Notes: a model not told the origin generated them from the sequence alone. Shown: positions 8,125 to 16,124, numbered from the stretch's first letter. The stretch: 64,000 bases of DNA from Sphingobium sp. DEHP117 (GCF_030867385.1 NZ_JAPFBJ010000004.1:213516-277515); one strand, 5' to 3'. Translations and numbers: made by a program.

Positions 8125-8346
8125 ATGCCCATCGTCCTTGCTGCCGCCGTCTTTTGCCTGTCGCCCTCCGTCCATGACGGCGACACCATCCGCTGCGACC
8201 GCGAGCGCGTGCAGATCGCCAACATCGACGCGCCGGAGCTCCCCAACAGCCCGAAATGCCAGGACCGTCGCCGGTCCTACGCTCAGGTAGCGATTTTGCC
8301 GCCGCCGAGGCCTCGCGCGCCCCTGGCGCTGATCGGCCTTCCATAG
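8125..8346 (+). pseudogene. Thermonuclease (SNase)-like, frameshifted remnant
   Basis: Residues 10-50 read SVHDGDTIRCDRERVQIANI and DAPELPNSPKCQDRRRSY, the beta-barrel start of staphylococcal-nuclease-like proteins: DGDT loop, metal-binding Asp, and the I-D-A-P-E element. After codon 52 (about position 8283) the frame loses similarity. The continuation of the family (a SGSDFAAAEASRA stretch) appears in another plus-strand frame between 8283 and 8325. Both frames then stop without the rest of the domain. The gene therefore carries a frameshift and a 3' truncation and is unlikely to make an active nuclease. Confidence 0.75.
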
Positions 8347-8821
8347 TGCCGGAAGCCTACCGCTCGAAGCCATGCCCATGCTCGTACTGCGATACGGGCC
8401 TCGGCCTGTGCGGGCACAGGCGAAATGCGCGGGACCGGGTAGCCTGTTCTGACCGCGGCAGTAGACAGCCCTGATGGGCGGTAAAGGTCATGCGTACGAG
8501 TGCGCATGGCTGCCTGGTGGGGCAAGCGCAGTTGGCGGGCGGCCAAGGTTGACAGGTCTTGGGTCCATGAACCCGCGAAGCTTGAATTGACGAAACCGCC
8601 CTGCGTTTGCCGATGAACCTGTGCGGCGCCAGTCGCGCGTCCGCAACCCAAAAGCAGCGGACCGTGAAGCCCTTGAACGGGCTTGCCGCACCACTCCTCG
8701 CTTTTCGGTTTCCCTCGCGCCCATTTCATTTGGCCGCTCGGTGCGGTCCCGCGCCTATCGGCGCCGCCTGTCTGGTTCATCGGCGGGCGGTTCCGCCGAA
8801 CTCAAGCCACGGAGAAATTCC
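8347..8821. other. Non-coding stretch between nuclease remnant and ssb
   Basis: No convincing gene is visible on either strand in these 475 nt. Open frames here lack consistent codon bias. It is probably rearranged or decayed sequence left by the event that truncated the nuclease gene. Confidence 0.4.
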
Positions 8822-9157
8822 ATGAAGAACCTCGTCATCCTTGTCGGCCGCATCGCTGCCGCGCCCGAAACCCGCCATGCCGGCGACACCGAGATCACTG
8901 GCTTCACCCTCGTTACCGACCGCCCCAGGCTGGTCGATGGCAAGACGGTCAAGAACGAAGCCGGCTACACCGAGACCCTCGCCGAATTCCACCGCGTCAC
9001 CGCCTTCAACGGCCTCGGCACCTCGGTCGCCAAGCACAAGAGGAAGGGCGATGTTGTCGAGGTCCAGGGTCGGCTGCACTACTCGAAGTGGACCGATCGC
9101 GAGGGCGTCGAACGCTACGCGGTCGAGATCGTCGCCGAGGAAGTCCTTTTCATCTGA
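8822..9157 (+). CDS. ssb: Single-stranded DNA-binding protein
   Basis: The 111-residue protein is an OB-fold SSB: MKNLVILVGRIAAAPETRHA at the start, GFTLVTDRP, the ETLAEFHRVTAFN strand pair and KGDVVEVQGRLHYSKWTDRE. It coats ssDNA during plasmid replication or transfer. It is shorter than housekeeping SSBs (about 160-180 aa) and lacks the acidic DDDIPF-type tail that recruits partner proteins, ending EEVLFI. The start has a GGAG ribosome binding site and a strong terminator follows at 9166. Confidence 0.9.
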   Translation: MKNLVILVGRIAAAPETRHAGDTEITGFTLVTDRPRLVDGKTVKNEAGYTETLAEFHRVTAFNGLGTSVAKHKRKGDVVEVQGRLHYSKWTDREGVERYAVEIVAEEVLFI

Positions 9158-9165
9158 TCCCAACC

Positions 9166-9193
9166 GGGAGGCGGCAGCGCCGCCTCCCTTTTT
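9166..9193 (+). terminator. Rho-independent terminator of ssb
   Basis: A perfect 9-bp stem (GGGAGGCGG / CCGCCTCCC) with a 5-nt loop is followed directly by five T residues, 8 nt after the ssb stop codon. Confidence 0.9.
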
Positions 9194-9373
9194 GGCATGC
9201 CCTTGCCAGCGCCTAATCAGACATCCGAACTCCAGCGTGATGCGGTTCCGAATGGGCGAGGGTCTCAATCGCGCTCCCATGTCGGTTTCATACAATACCG
9301 ACCAAAGGTGAGGGCCTAGCCGGACATCGCGACCCGAAGGGCCTGTGCAGCGATGTATTGGGTTCTTGACTTC

Positions 9374-9407
9374 AGGCGGCCTGGGTACCCCGGGCCGCCT
9401 TTTTTTC
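9374..9407 (+). terminator. Second intrinsic terminator, no gene directly before it
   Basis: AGGCGGCC (9374-9381) and GGCCGCCT (9393-9400) form a stem followed by a run of eight T. No coding gene ends between the ssb terminator and this one, so it may end a short untranslated RNA or act as a leader attenuator for the gene at 9643. Confidence 0.75.
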
Positions 9408-9423
9408 CGCCTTCTGCCGCCTG

Positions 9424-9571
9424 TGACACTTTGCCCGCGCGGTAGAGTGTCATATTTCTATTGTCGGGCCCGATTAATTTCAAAGGTCTGTTCGGCTGAC
9501 CGGTCTGGCATAGTGGGACCAGGAAAACGGCCGTTAGTTCTCCCTGGCCAGCTCATCCGGGCAAAGTGTCA
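9424..9571. promoter_or_regulatory. Three TGACACT boxes upstream of the winged-helix gene
   Basis: TGACACTTTGCCCG occurs at 9424-9437 and, exactly inverted, at 9558-9571. A further inverted half (AGTGTCA) is at 9446-9452, 15 nt from the first box. The sites lie 70-220 nt before the gene at 9643. They look like operators, or iterons if that gene is a replication protein. Apart from these boxes and the terminator at 9374, the region 9194-9642 shows nothing else. Confidence 0.5.
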
Positions 9572-9642
9572 CGCGCGACAAACGACATCTTGCAAACAAA
9601 AGGGGATTCACAAGATTCACCATTTGTGCTCAATACTGATCC

Positions 9643-10200
9643 ATGGAGCGACAGAAACGAATTTCGGGAATTGGCAGCATTTATGCCCTGCTTGCGGAAG
9701 TGTCGCGCCGTCCGCGTTATGCTTTTCTCGTTCTACAGCTTGTAGCGGAAATCGCCGATGCGTGCGGCAAGGCCGGACCGATCGTCAGCAACGCGGGTGA
9801 ACCCATGCTGCTGCGCGACTGGCTTTGCACCCAGCTTCTTCCCTTGAGCGAGCAGCAGGGGCGCCGCGCGGCGCTGCGCGCGCGCGTCGCCGCATCGCTT
9901 AAGGCTGAAATGACCGGCGACGCTGCCCGCGATAGCGCACGGATCGACGAGGCGGTCGAGGAACAGGTCCTTGCCGTGGGCCGTGCCAATGTCAGCCGCG
10001 CAATCTCCGATCTGGCGCGGGCTGGGCTTGTTACGCGCCATTATGCCGGTTACGCAACCAACCACAGCAACCGTGGCGGCGGGCGTCATGCGGTCTATGT
10101 GGTACGCCCTGAAGTGTTGCGCCTGCTACGCAGACCTTCGCCGCTGCAGGCAGCCATGGCGCTGCCGGCCACAAGACAAGGCGACCTGTTCGCCGCCTGA
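9643..10200 (+). CDS. Winged-helix DNA-binding protein
   Basis: A 185-residue protein whose C-terminal half reads NVSRAISDLARAGLVTRHYA followed by RGGGRHAVYVVRPEVL. This is a helix-turn-helix with a Gly-rich wing, as in MarR/PadR-like or plasmid replication proteins. The N-terminal half is helical (LLAEVSRRPRYAFLVLQLVA). There is no signal peptide. It lies alone between a regulatory region with three TGACACT boxes and a toxin-antitoxin pair. It could be a regulator or a small replication initiator; the sequence does not decide. Confidence 0.55.
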   Translation: MERQKRISGIGSIYALLAEVSRRPRYAFLVLQLVAEIADACGKAGPIVSNAGEPMLLRDWLCTQLLPLSEQQGRRAALRARVAASLKAEMTGDAARDSARIDEAVEEQVLAVGRANVSRAISDLARAGLVTRHYAGYATNHSNRGGGRHAVYVVRPEVLRLLRRPSPLQAAMALPATRQGDLFAA

Positions 10201-10208
10201 CGGGCAGC

Positions 10209-10270
10209 TTGACAAATTGCCTGTATGCCGCATATATTGCCCGAACATCAGTCATTTGGTGAGGCAATAT
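10209..10270 (+). promoter_or_regulatory. Consensus promoter and operator of the first Xre-RES pair
   Basis: TTGACA at 10209-10214 and TATATT at 10233-10238 are separated by 18 nt, close to the sigma-70 consensus. The 8-bp inverted repeat ATATTGCC (10234-10241) / GGCAATAT (10263-10270) overlaps both the -10 region and the antitoxin start codon, a good position for autorepression. Confidence 0.7.
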
Positions 10271-10631
10271 GGCAAGTGCGGCATTTCTGAGCGAAGTCTC
10301 CGGTGACAAGGGTGTCTCGGTCGACCGGCTATCGGCTGCGCTTCATATCACCAAATCGGAACTCGCGCTCGCTGCAGGTCTGTCGCGCGATGCCGTCTCG
10401 AAGGCGACCCGCAGCAACAGCGTCGCGACCCAGTCGCGCCTGCGCGAGATGAGCGAGATCATAAACCGGGTCATACCCTGGGCGGGCAGCGAACTTGCCG
10501 CCTATGCGTGGTACCGCTCGCAGCCGCTGCCCTCGTTCGGCGATGCTACGGCCGAAGAACTTGTGCGCCAGGGGCAGGGCGAGAGGGTTCGCGCCTATCT
10601 CGGCCGGATCGCGGCCGGCGGCTTCGCCTGA
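10269..10631 (+). CDS. Xre/MbcA/ParS-type antitoxin
   Basis: The 120-residue protein has an N-terminal Xre-like helix-turn-helix (ITKSELALAAGLSRDAVSKA) and a C-terminal toxin-binding domain of the MbcA/ParS/Xre class (SELAAYAWYRSQPLPSFGDA, TAEELVRQGQGERVRAYLGR). Such antitoxins pair with RES toxins and repress their own promoter. It is followed at 10647 by a RES gene. The initiating ATG at 10269 overlaps the putative operator arm at 10263-10270. Confidence 0.88.
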   Translation: MASAAFLSEVSGDKGVSVDRLSAALHITKSELALAAGLSRDAVSKATRSNSVATQSRLREMSEIINRVIPWAGSELAAYAWYRSQPLPSFGDATAEELVRQGQGERVRAYLGRIAAGGFA

Positions 10632-10646
10632 TCCCAGGCCCGGATC

Positions 10647-11186
10647 TTGGGTTCAACGCTTCCGTTCAGCCGGTACGACGGACTGGTCTATCGTGCGCAT
10701 CACCCGGCCTGGGCCTATGATCCGGAATCCGGCGAGGGCGCGCGGACCCATGGCGGCCGCTTCAACCGCGTTGGCACAGCCTGCTTTTATGCCGCGCTCA
10801 GCCTCAAGACCGCCTGGCTCGAGGCCCAGCAGGGTTTTGCGTTCAAGGCGCAGCCGCTGACACTCTGCAGCTATCGCGCCGAGCTTTCCGATATCCTTGA
10901 TCTGACCGATCCCGACGTGCGTCAGGCTGCGGATATGACTCTGGCGCAGCTCGGCTGCCCATGGGAACAGCTTGCAGGCGAGCGCAAGCCGGTTCCGACC
11001 TGGGAGCTGGCCGACCGGCTGATTGCCCAGGGCTGCGCCGGGGTGATTGTGCCAAGTTTCGCTTCGCGGGCTTCGGCCGATGATCGCAACCTGGTGCTAT
11101 GGTCGTGGAGCCGTATTGCGCCGCATCGTCTCGAGGTGATCGATGACGAGCAGCGATTGCCGCGCGATCAGTCGTCATGGCGCTAG
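10647..11186 (+). CDS. RES-domain toxin
   Basis: The protein carries the RES fold in order: YRAHHPAWAYDP, GGRFNRVGTACFYAALS with the conserved R/N region, TAWLEAQQG with the glutamate, and VPSFASRA with the serine. RES toxins degrade NAD+. The start is uncertain: a TTG at 10647 is used because no ATG or GTG fits, and it lies 15 nt after the antitoxin stop. The stop codon TAG at 11184-11186 falls inside a palindromic repeat, so the repeat landed at the very end of the gene. Confidence 0.85.
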   Translation: MGSTLPFSRYDGLVYRAHHPAWAYDPESGEGARTHGGRFNRVGTACFYAALSLKTAWLEAQQGFAFKAQPLTLCSYRAELSDILDLTDPDVRQAADMTLAQLGCPWEQLAGERKPVPTWELADRLIAQGCAGVIVPSFASRASADDRNLVLWSWSRIAPHRLEVIDDEQRLPRDQSSWR

Positions 11187-11260
11187 TGTGGTGGATTTGA
11201 AATACGCCTCATTATAGCGGTTGGGCGGCGAGCGGATTTCAAATCCGTAAACCACACTAG
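11183..11260. repeat. Palindromic repeat element 1
   Basis: Outer arms CTAGTGTGGT (11183-11192) and ACCACACTAG (11251-11260), and inner arms GGATTTGAAAT (11193-11203) and ATTTCAAATCC (11236-11246), pair perfectly; a 4-nt GTAA bulge separates them on the right side. The 78-bp element can form one long hairpin. It resembles dispersed palindromic elements I associate with sphingomonad genomes. It contains the RES toxin stop codon. Confidence 0.8.
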
Positions 11261-11272
11261 AATCATATAGTT

Positions 11273-11350
11273 GCTAGTGACCCTGATGAATCTGAAGTTC
11301 GTTCAGCGCCAGCCTGACAGTGTAGCGAACTTCAGATTCGGATCACTAGC
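11273..11350. repeat. Palindromic repeat element 2
   Basis: Also 78 bp, 12 bp after element 1. GCTAGTGA (11273-11280) pairs with TCACTAGC (11343-11350), and GAATCTGAAGTTCG (11288-11301) pairs with its exact complement at 11326-11339. The edges share the CTAGTG/CACTAG ends of element 1 but the interior differs, so they are relatives rather than copies. Confidence 0.8.
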
Positions 11351-11724
11351 GCACACCGAACTCTCAGCCAAGCATACTGACCATGAAACTGAGGTGTTTT
11401 GCCGTTAACCCCGAACGCCCACGCTTCTGCGAAACGGGGGTTCGGGGGCAAAACCTATCTACTCTCTCATCTCGGTGGCTGAGCGAAATCAGCATCGCCA
11501 AAGTATGACGCCTGGGAGATTGGCAGCGGTCAAGGATCGCGGGTGCCCCCCAATTTTGCTGCGCACCCTCGTGCCTCAGGAGCTTCACAAAATCGGTTCC
11601 CCCCGCGCCCGCACGCGCGGCGGCGCCGCTGCGCTTGCGCCGTCCTCTGACCGCCTGACTCCGGCGTCCTTCCAGATGCATCTTTCATCAGCGTGATGAG
11701 AGAGATGTTCCTTTGGAGGATATC
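11351..11724 (+). other. Long leader of the DUF2493 gene, with repeat copy A
   Basis: No gene is seen. GTTTTGCC (11396-11403) and GGCAAAAC (11447-11454) can pair across a CG-rich loop. At 11529-11612 lies a sequence that recurs in diverged form at 13022-13091 (shared blocks GTCAAG, CCCCCAATTTT, CTGC, AAATCGG, TCCCCC). Each copy ends 95-112 nt before a start codon, so it may be a shared 5' leader structure. Confidence 0.45.
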
Positions 11725-12768
11725 ATGACGGACCGTTTTTCGAACTTTGCCGATCTCGCCGAATATTATGCGCGCGAAATAGCGACGCCCGACTATGCCA
11801 CCGCGTTCATGGAGCAGACCGAGATGGCCAAGCTCTCGATCGAGCATGAACCGAGCGCAGTGGAAATGCCCGATCCCGACGAAGCGCAGGCCGCGATCGA
11901 GATGATGCTCGCGACCGTATTCGACCTCTTCCGCGACACCCGCATGGAAGACATGGCCTCCGAGGTCGCCTGGGGTATCGCCAACAGCTTCCATATTGTG
12001 GCGAAGCGCCTCGATGACCGTGAAGATTCAATGGCCAATCGTCTCAAAGAGAAGCTCCGCGAATATGATCCGAGCGAGGTCTACGCCACCGATCTCGAAG
12101 ATCTCACCATGCAGGCGCGCAGCCTTGCCGAATGCCGCGACGCGATGGAGTGTATGCGTGACCACGCGGCCCGTATCTACCTTGCAGAAACCGGACGGCC
12201 CTTTTCGCCGGTGCGCGGTTCCATGGTCTCGTCCAAGACCAATGCCTCGATGATCGAAGCGCGCGACTATCTCGCGGCACAGAAGGCGCAGCGGCGTGAG
12301 AAGTTCGCACCCTCGGGTCCGGTCGTGCTGTTCTCGGGCGGGCAACAGTTCACCGACATTGCCCTCGTCGAAGACTATCTCGATGCGATTCACGAGCGTG
12401 TGCCCTCGATGGCGCTCGCAACCACAGCGCAGAACAAGGGAGCGGACGTGATCGCGGCGGCCTGGGCCTCGCGCCACAATGTGCCGGTGATCCTGTGCAA
12501 GCCCGATGCCTCGCGGGGTCCCTCGGCGCCCTATCAGCGCAATGCGCGGATGCTCGCCTTCAAGCCGGTCGAAGCTGTGGTGTGCAGCGGCGGCGGCATC
12601 CAGGCGAACCTTGCTGACCGGCTGCGAGAAGCGCGCATTCCCCTGCACATCGTGCGCGACGCGAGCGCCCAGAACGAGGCGGCCGCGGTCCGCACAAGGC
12701 AAGCGGCGCCAGGCGGTCAGCAGGCCGGCAAGCGCGTCGCCAACGGCGACGATCTTCCGCCCTTCTGA
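11725..12768 (+). CDS. DUF2493 (SLOG superfamily) protein
   Basis: The 347-residue protein has a helical N-terminal half (residues 1-190). A C-terminal DUF2493 domain follows: GPVVLFSGGQQFTDIALVED near 200, then ALATTAQNKGADVIAAAWAS and NVPVILCKPD. This is the Rossmann-like SLOG fold, which binds nucleotides or nucleotide-derived ligands; here the expected pattern with the GGxxFxD and KGAD elements is present. A GGAGGA ribosome binding site lies 4 nt before the ATG at 11725. It is a single-gene unit ending at a strong terminator. The cellular role is unknown; the tail ends DDLPPF. Confidence 0.82.
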   Translation: MTDRFSNFADLAEYYAREIATPDYATAFMEQTEMAKLSIEHEPSAVEMPDPDEAQAAIEMMLATVFDLFRDTRMEDMASEVAWGIANSFHIVAKRLDDREDSMANRLKEKLREYDPSEVYATDLEDLTMQARSLAECRDAMECMRDHAARIYLAETGRPFSPVRGSMVSSKTNASMIEARDYLAAQKAQRREKFAPSGPVVLFSGGQQFTDIALVEDYLDAIHERVPSMALATTAQNKGADVIAAAWASRHNVPVILCKPDASRGPSAPYQRNARMLAFKPVEAVVCSGGGIQANLADRLREARIPLHIVRDASAQNEAAAVRTRQAAPGGQQAGKRVANGDDLPPF

Positions 12769-12796
12769 GCGGCAGACACCGCGTTCCAAACGTATC

Positions 12797-12836
12797 GAAG
12801 GGTGTCCGGCCTCACCGCCGGATGCCCTTCTTTTTT
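12797..12836 (+). terminator. Terminator after the DUF2493 gene
   Basis: GAAGGG-TG-TCCGGC pairs with GCCGGA-TG-CCCTTC around a short loop and is followed by six T, 28 nt after the stop codon. Confidence 0.88.
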
Positions 12837-13186
12837 GTCGCTGGGACAGTTGCAACTGCCCGGCTCGCTCGCTGGACCATGGGGACGGCCGCTGGCCTGC
12901 CCGACTTCAGCCTTCGCATCGACCGGGCGCCAAAGACCCCTTGGGGCCACCCGGTGGTGCAGGCCAACAAAGGTTAAAACTCTCGCAGAATTCTTGAGCA
13001 TGATGGCCGCCATTGGCCCGCGTCAAGAAGGGCGGTTCCCCCAATTTTTCCTGCACTGCGTTTTCGAAAAAATCGGCTCCCCCACCCCCGCTGGGGCGGC
13101 GGGCCGCGATGCGGCCCGTTCTGTGACCCGGTCCAAGCCCGGCCATCCTTCGAGTGACCTCTTCAATGATTTGAATGGAGGTTCCC
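12837..13186 (+). other. Leader region of the gene at 13187, with repeat copy B
   Basis: No gene is seen in these 350 nt. Positions 13022-13091 are the second, diverged copy of the leader repeat described at 11529-11612. The short gene at 13187 starts 95 nt after it. Confidence 0.45.
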
Positions 13187-13498
13187 ATGAACTTGGCTGT
13201 ATCGCAAATCGACATACCGACCTTCGATCCCGTAAGCTATGACGCCGCCGTGCGCGCCGCTTGCGCGCGGGCCCAGCATAGCTTCTTCGACAGCCATGTC
13301 ATTGAGGATGAGGACGGCAGCTTCCTCGCCATCGATGAAGGCGACTATAATGCGCTGCCCCAGGACCTGATCGACCGGATCGTCTATACCGTCCCGGGGA
13401 TGATGGCCGATGACTTCGACGAAGCGAACATCGCCCGCGCCGCGAGCTTCATGAGCGTGGTGATGGATCCCGACTTCGACGCCGATTGTCTGTTCTGA
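13187..13498 (+). CDS. Hypothetical acidic protein (103 aa)
   Basis: Not recognised. The protein is strongly acidic (VIEDEDGSFLAIDEGDYNAL, MMADDFDEANIARA, DPDFDADCLF). ATGGAGGTTCCC provides the ribosome binding site before the ATG at 13187. It is a monocistronic unit with a long leader and its own terminator. Its acidity would suit a DNA-mimic or a protein inhibitor, but nothing in the sequence proves this. Confidence 0.6.
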   Translation: MNLAVSQIDIPTFDPVSYDAAVRAACARAQHSFFDSHVIEDEDGSFLAIDEGDYNALPQDLIDRIVYTVPGMMADDFDEANIARAASFMSVVMDPDFDADCLF

Positions 13499-13507
13499 CG
13501 CCTGCCC

Positions 13508-13550
13508 GGCCGGGGAGCTCTCCGCACGAGGGCTCTCCGGCCCCCTTTTT
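13508..13550 (+). terminator. Terminator after the acidic protein gene
   Basis: GGCCGGGGAGC pairs imperfectly with GGCTCTCCGGCC and is followed by CCC and five T. It may also serve as a barrier for the convergent traG operon, which ends at 13614. Confidence 0.7.
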
Positions 13551-13613
13551 GCTTCGAAACAAAGCGCCGCCGGGGTATCGAACCCCGTCTGCGCTGGTCT
13601 CATGGGATCCGGC

Positions 13614-15536
13614 TCACTTAGCGATAAATGGATCGGGGTCGATATAAGGCTTCATGTCATCGCGGCGAAACCAGATCGCCCGTGAACAGCGCAGTGGCGA
13701 TTGGCCGGTCACGAAGATGATCTGTTCGTCCGTTCGCATATCGGCCAGCAGCTCATTGGGCTCGATCAGCGCTTTCCGCTGATAATTGATCGACCTTGAT
13801 CGGGTGCGGGACGATCCGCCAGACAGTGCGCCGCCGCGACTATTGGACCCGCGCGAAATCGAGAGCTGATCGATTTCTATGGTGTAGTGACCGCACATTT
13901 CCGAGATTGTTTTCGCGAGATCGGGATCGTTGATGGCCGAGAAAGACCGGTAGGACGTTGCCTCGAACCATTTGCTTTGGGCATTGCGGCCCCAGATGTC
14001 GAGGAGCTGGCCGAGCGACTGATATATCATCAACAGGGTAATGCCATATTTGCGTCCTTCATCGCGGGCGGTCTCGATGATCTTGAGCCGCCCCAGCGTG
14101 ATCGCCTCATCGGTCAGGAACAGGACCTTGCCATTGGTCCGAGGATCGCCGTCATAAACGGAATTGAGCAGGGCGCCGTAGATCACGCGTATGAGCCCCG
14201 GGTGCGCGGACAGCGTCTTGAGATCGATGTTGATGAACACATCGGTGTTCCCGTTTCGTAACTCCTGGCTTTTGAAACCGTCCGACGAAACGAGATCCGC
14301 ATAGCGCTCGAAGGAGAGCCAGCGCGTCGCTTTGGCGGCGTTGGAATAGACGCCGGAGAATGTATCGGATGCGAGATTGACAAACGGCCCGAGCTTGTCG
14401 CGGATGAAGCTCGAGGGCGTTGTGGCGTGGACATTTTTGATATGCTCGCGCAGCTTCTTTTCCGGCAGCGCCAGGAGCTGTCGCAGTGTGCGCAGGTTTC
14501 TTTGCAGTGCATCATATTCCGGACTGAGAGCGACATCGGCAAGCAGCGCGGTAATTAATTCGCGGCCCTGTTCCCTGAAAAACTCGTCCGAGCCGCTCGA
14601 CATTTCAGCCTCATCGGCGACGATCCACTCCGCGATGAAAGCGATGTTTTCTTCCGGTTGTCCATTGTCATGAATCCAGTCGAGAACATTGAACGATGTT
14701 GCCGGGTCGTCCGGATCGATGACATGGATCACATGCCCCAGCGATCGGCGATAGCGCTTGACCATCGGAAAGACCTGTGTCGACGGGTCGAGAATAACGG
14801 TCGAGCTGAGCCAGGTGAGAAGGTTCGGAATGACGACGCCTGTGGTCTTGAAACTGCCCGGTCCTGCAAAAACCAATCCATGACCTGATCCGATCGATCC
14901 GTCGAACGTCAGTAGCGGTTGTTCATGGCCTTTGCCCCATGTCGAACGATCGGTCGGATCGAATGTTGGGGTGATGCTCCTGTCGAGATCGGGACGATAG
15001 CGCTCTCCCAAGACTATGGGGCCGCCTGGAGGAAAGAGCTTTGCCGCTCTTGCCAAATCCATCCATTCCGCGTCCCCATGATAGGCGTGGAATGATCGTT
15101 TGGGTGACAAGCGCCCACGCCTCGTCGGCGCGCGCTGTTGTTTGAGGATCAGATATAGTATCCCGGCCATCATCATCGAAAGTCCGATGCCGGTTAAAGC
15201 AAAGCTGTCGATATAGGGCAGGGCGGCTATGGGCCATGCTGCAGTCTTGAAATAAGGGTGGAGCCGTTCCAGCTCGGCACCAATAAGCAGAATTGCGTTC
15301 GTAAAAGTGCCGAAGATGACGCCATAGGCCAATGATGGAAAGGCGGGGGACTTCAATGCCGAACGCGCCATCACCATCGCGATCGACGTCGCCAATAACG
15401 GCGCCATCAATGGACACGAACGGATCAGGATGGGATTGGTTGAGCGGACCACAAGTCCCGGCCAGGCATAAGCGATACCCGCCATGGTCGCGATGGTGCA
15501 GATCATGGTGATAGCGATAAGCAGCACTCTGTTCAT
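13614..15536 (-). CDS. traG: Type IV coupling protein TraG (VirD4 family)
   Basis: A 640-residue inner-membrane ATPase that links the relaxosome to the secretion channel. About four hydrophobic segments lie in the first 150 residues (VLLIAITMICTIATMAGIAY and so on). The P-loop FAGPGSFKTTGVV follows near 225 and the Walker B strand VLFLTDEAITLGR near 460. The C-terminal FVTGQSPLRCSRAIWFR is typical of VirD4/TraG. The start at 15536 was chosen because its ATGA overlaps the traD stop. It ends the traC-traD-traG operon of Ti-type DNA-processing systems. Confidence 0.93.
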   Translation of the reverse strand: MNRVLLIAITMICTIATMAGIAYAWPGLVVRSTNPILIRSCPLMAPLLATSIAMVMARSALKSPAFPSLAYGVIFGTFTNAILLIGAELERLHPYFKTAAWPIAALPYIDSFALTGIGLSMMMAGILYLILKQQRAPTRRGRLSPKRSFHAYHGDAEWMDLARAAKLFPPGGPIVLGERYRPDLDRSITPTFDPTDRSTWGKGHEQPLLTFDGSIGSGHGLVFAGPGSFKTTGVVIPNLLTWLSSTVILDPSTQVFPMVKRYRRSLGHVIHVIDPDDPATSFNVLDWIHDNGQPEENIAFIAEWIVADEAEMSSGSDEFFREQGRELITALLADVALSPEYDALQRNLRTLRQLLALPEKKLREHIKNVHATTPSSFIRDKLGPFVNLASDTFSGVYSNAAKATRWLSFERYADLVSSDGFKSQELRNGNTDVFINIDLKTLSAHPGLIRVIYGALLNSVYDGDPRTNGKVLFLTDEAITLGRLKIIETARDEGRKYGITLLMIYQSLGQLLDIWGRNAQSKWFEATSYRSFSAINDPDLAKTISEMCGHYTIEIDQLSISRGSNSRGGALSGGSSRTRSRSINYQRKALIEPNELLADMRTDEQIIFVTGQSPLRCSRAIWFRRDDMKPYIDPDPFIAK

Positions 15537-15742
15537 GATCCGAAACCTGCTTTTCCAACGGCGATCCATTTTTCCCGCGTTGCCGGATCGGCGCTGCTTT
15601 CTCTCGCCAACAGGAGCGCCCCCAGGATCAAAGCGGGATCTTCGTCAGAAAAGCCCGCCTTGATAACGAGGCTGCCGAAAATGATCTTTTGCCGCGTATC
15701 GGCACGCCGCTTGTCGGATGGATTGCTTCGCGCCTCAGTCAT
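15533..15742 (-). CDS. traD: Conjugal transfer protein TraD (Ti type)
   Basis: A small basic protein of 69 residues with the TraD pattern RRADTRQKIIFGSLVIKAGF and a C-terminal LILGALLLARE segment. In Ti-type systems TraD is a short accessory protein of the relaxosome, about 70 aa long, encoded between traC and traG. The ATG at 15742 overlaps the end of traC by 8 nt, and its stop overlaps the traG start. A TTG further upstream would add 23 residues that read in the traC overlap and is less likely. Confidence 0.8.
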   Translation of the reverse strand: MTEARSNPSDKRRADTRQKIIFGSLVIKAGFSDEDPALILGALLLARESSADPATREKWIAVGKAGFGS

Positions 15743-16004
15743 GAGACGACGCAGCTCTCGCCGCCGCTTTGCTACCTCCTGTTGAAGCGGAGCTTTCCTG
15801 AAATCGCGCAACCAATTCCCGGAATGCGTCGCGAAGGACCTTGTCGCTCAAATCCAGTTCGGCGAGCCCTGTCGCCACCGCGATTTTTCCGATGCGCTGG
15901 CCTGATGCTTCCAGCACCGCTTCCAGTTCTGCCCTGCGGGCCTCGATTTCAGCACGAATTTTTCCGACCCTGGAGAGGGCGGCGGCTTTTCTGACTTCGC
16001 TCAT
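15735..16004 (-). CDS. traC: Conjugal transfer protein TraC (Ti type)
   Basis: An 89-residue helical protein opening MSEVRKAAALSRVGKIRAEI with a coiled-coil-like stretch (EIEARRAELEAVLEASGQRI) and an ELDLSDKVLRDAFRELVARF segment typical of Ti-type TraC. It is an accessory relaxosome protein thought to act at oriT, which lies 121 nt upstream. The ATG at 16004 has GGAAGG about 11 nt upstream. It is the first gene of the traCDG operon and is divergent from traA. Confidence 0.8.
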   Translation of the reverse strand: MSEVRKAAALSRVGKIRAEIEARRAELEAVLEASGQRIGKIAVATGLAELDLSDKVLRDAFRELVARFQESSASTGGSKAAARAASSHD

Positions 16005-16124
16005 GAGACTGTCGATCCTTCCATTGCACAAGAATTTTCAGATCATGATTGATCTGCCGGAATTGTCAAATATGATAATTTCGTATAAAAGGAACGCCAG
16101 CCCTACTGAAGCGAAGCGTTTCGG

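Noticed and set aside
8283..8780. Minus-strand open frame of 165 codons before ssb
   Set aside because: Arg/Gly/Ala-rich composition typical of antisense GC-rich DNA, with no ribosome binding site or family signature.
9643..10200. Calling the winged-helix protein a replication initiator
   Set aside because: Only three boxes and no AT-rich region or DnaA-type site nearby; the fold alone does not distinguish a regulator from a Rep protein.
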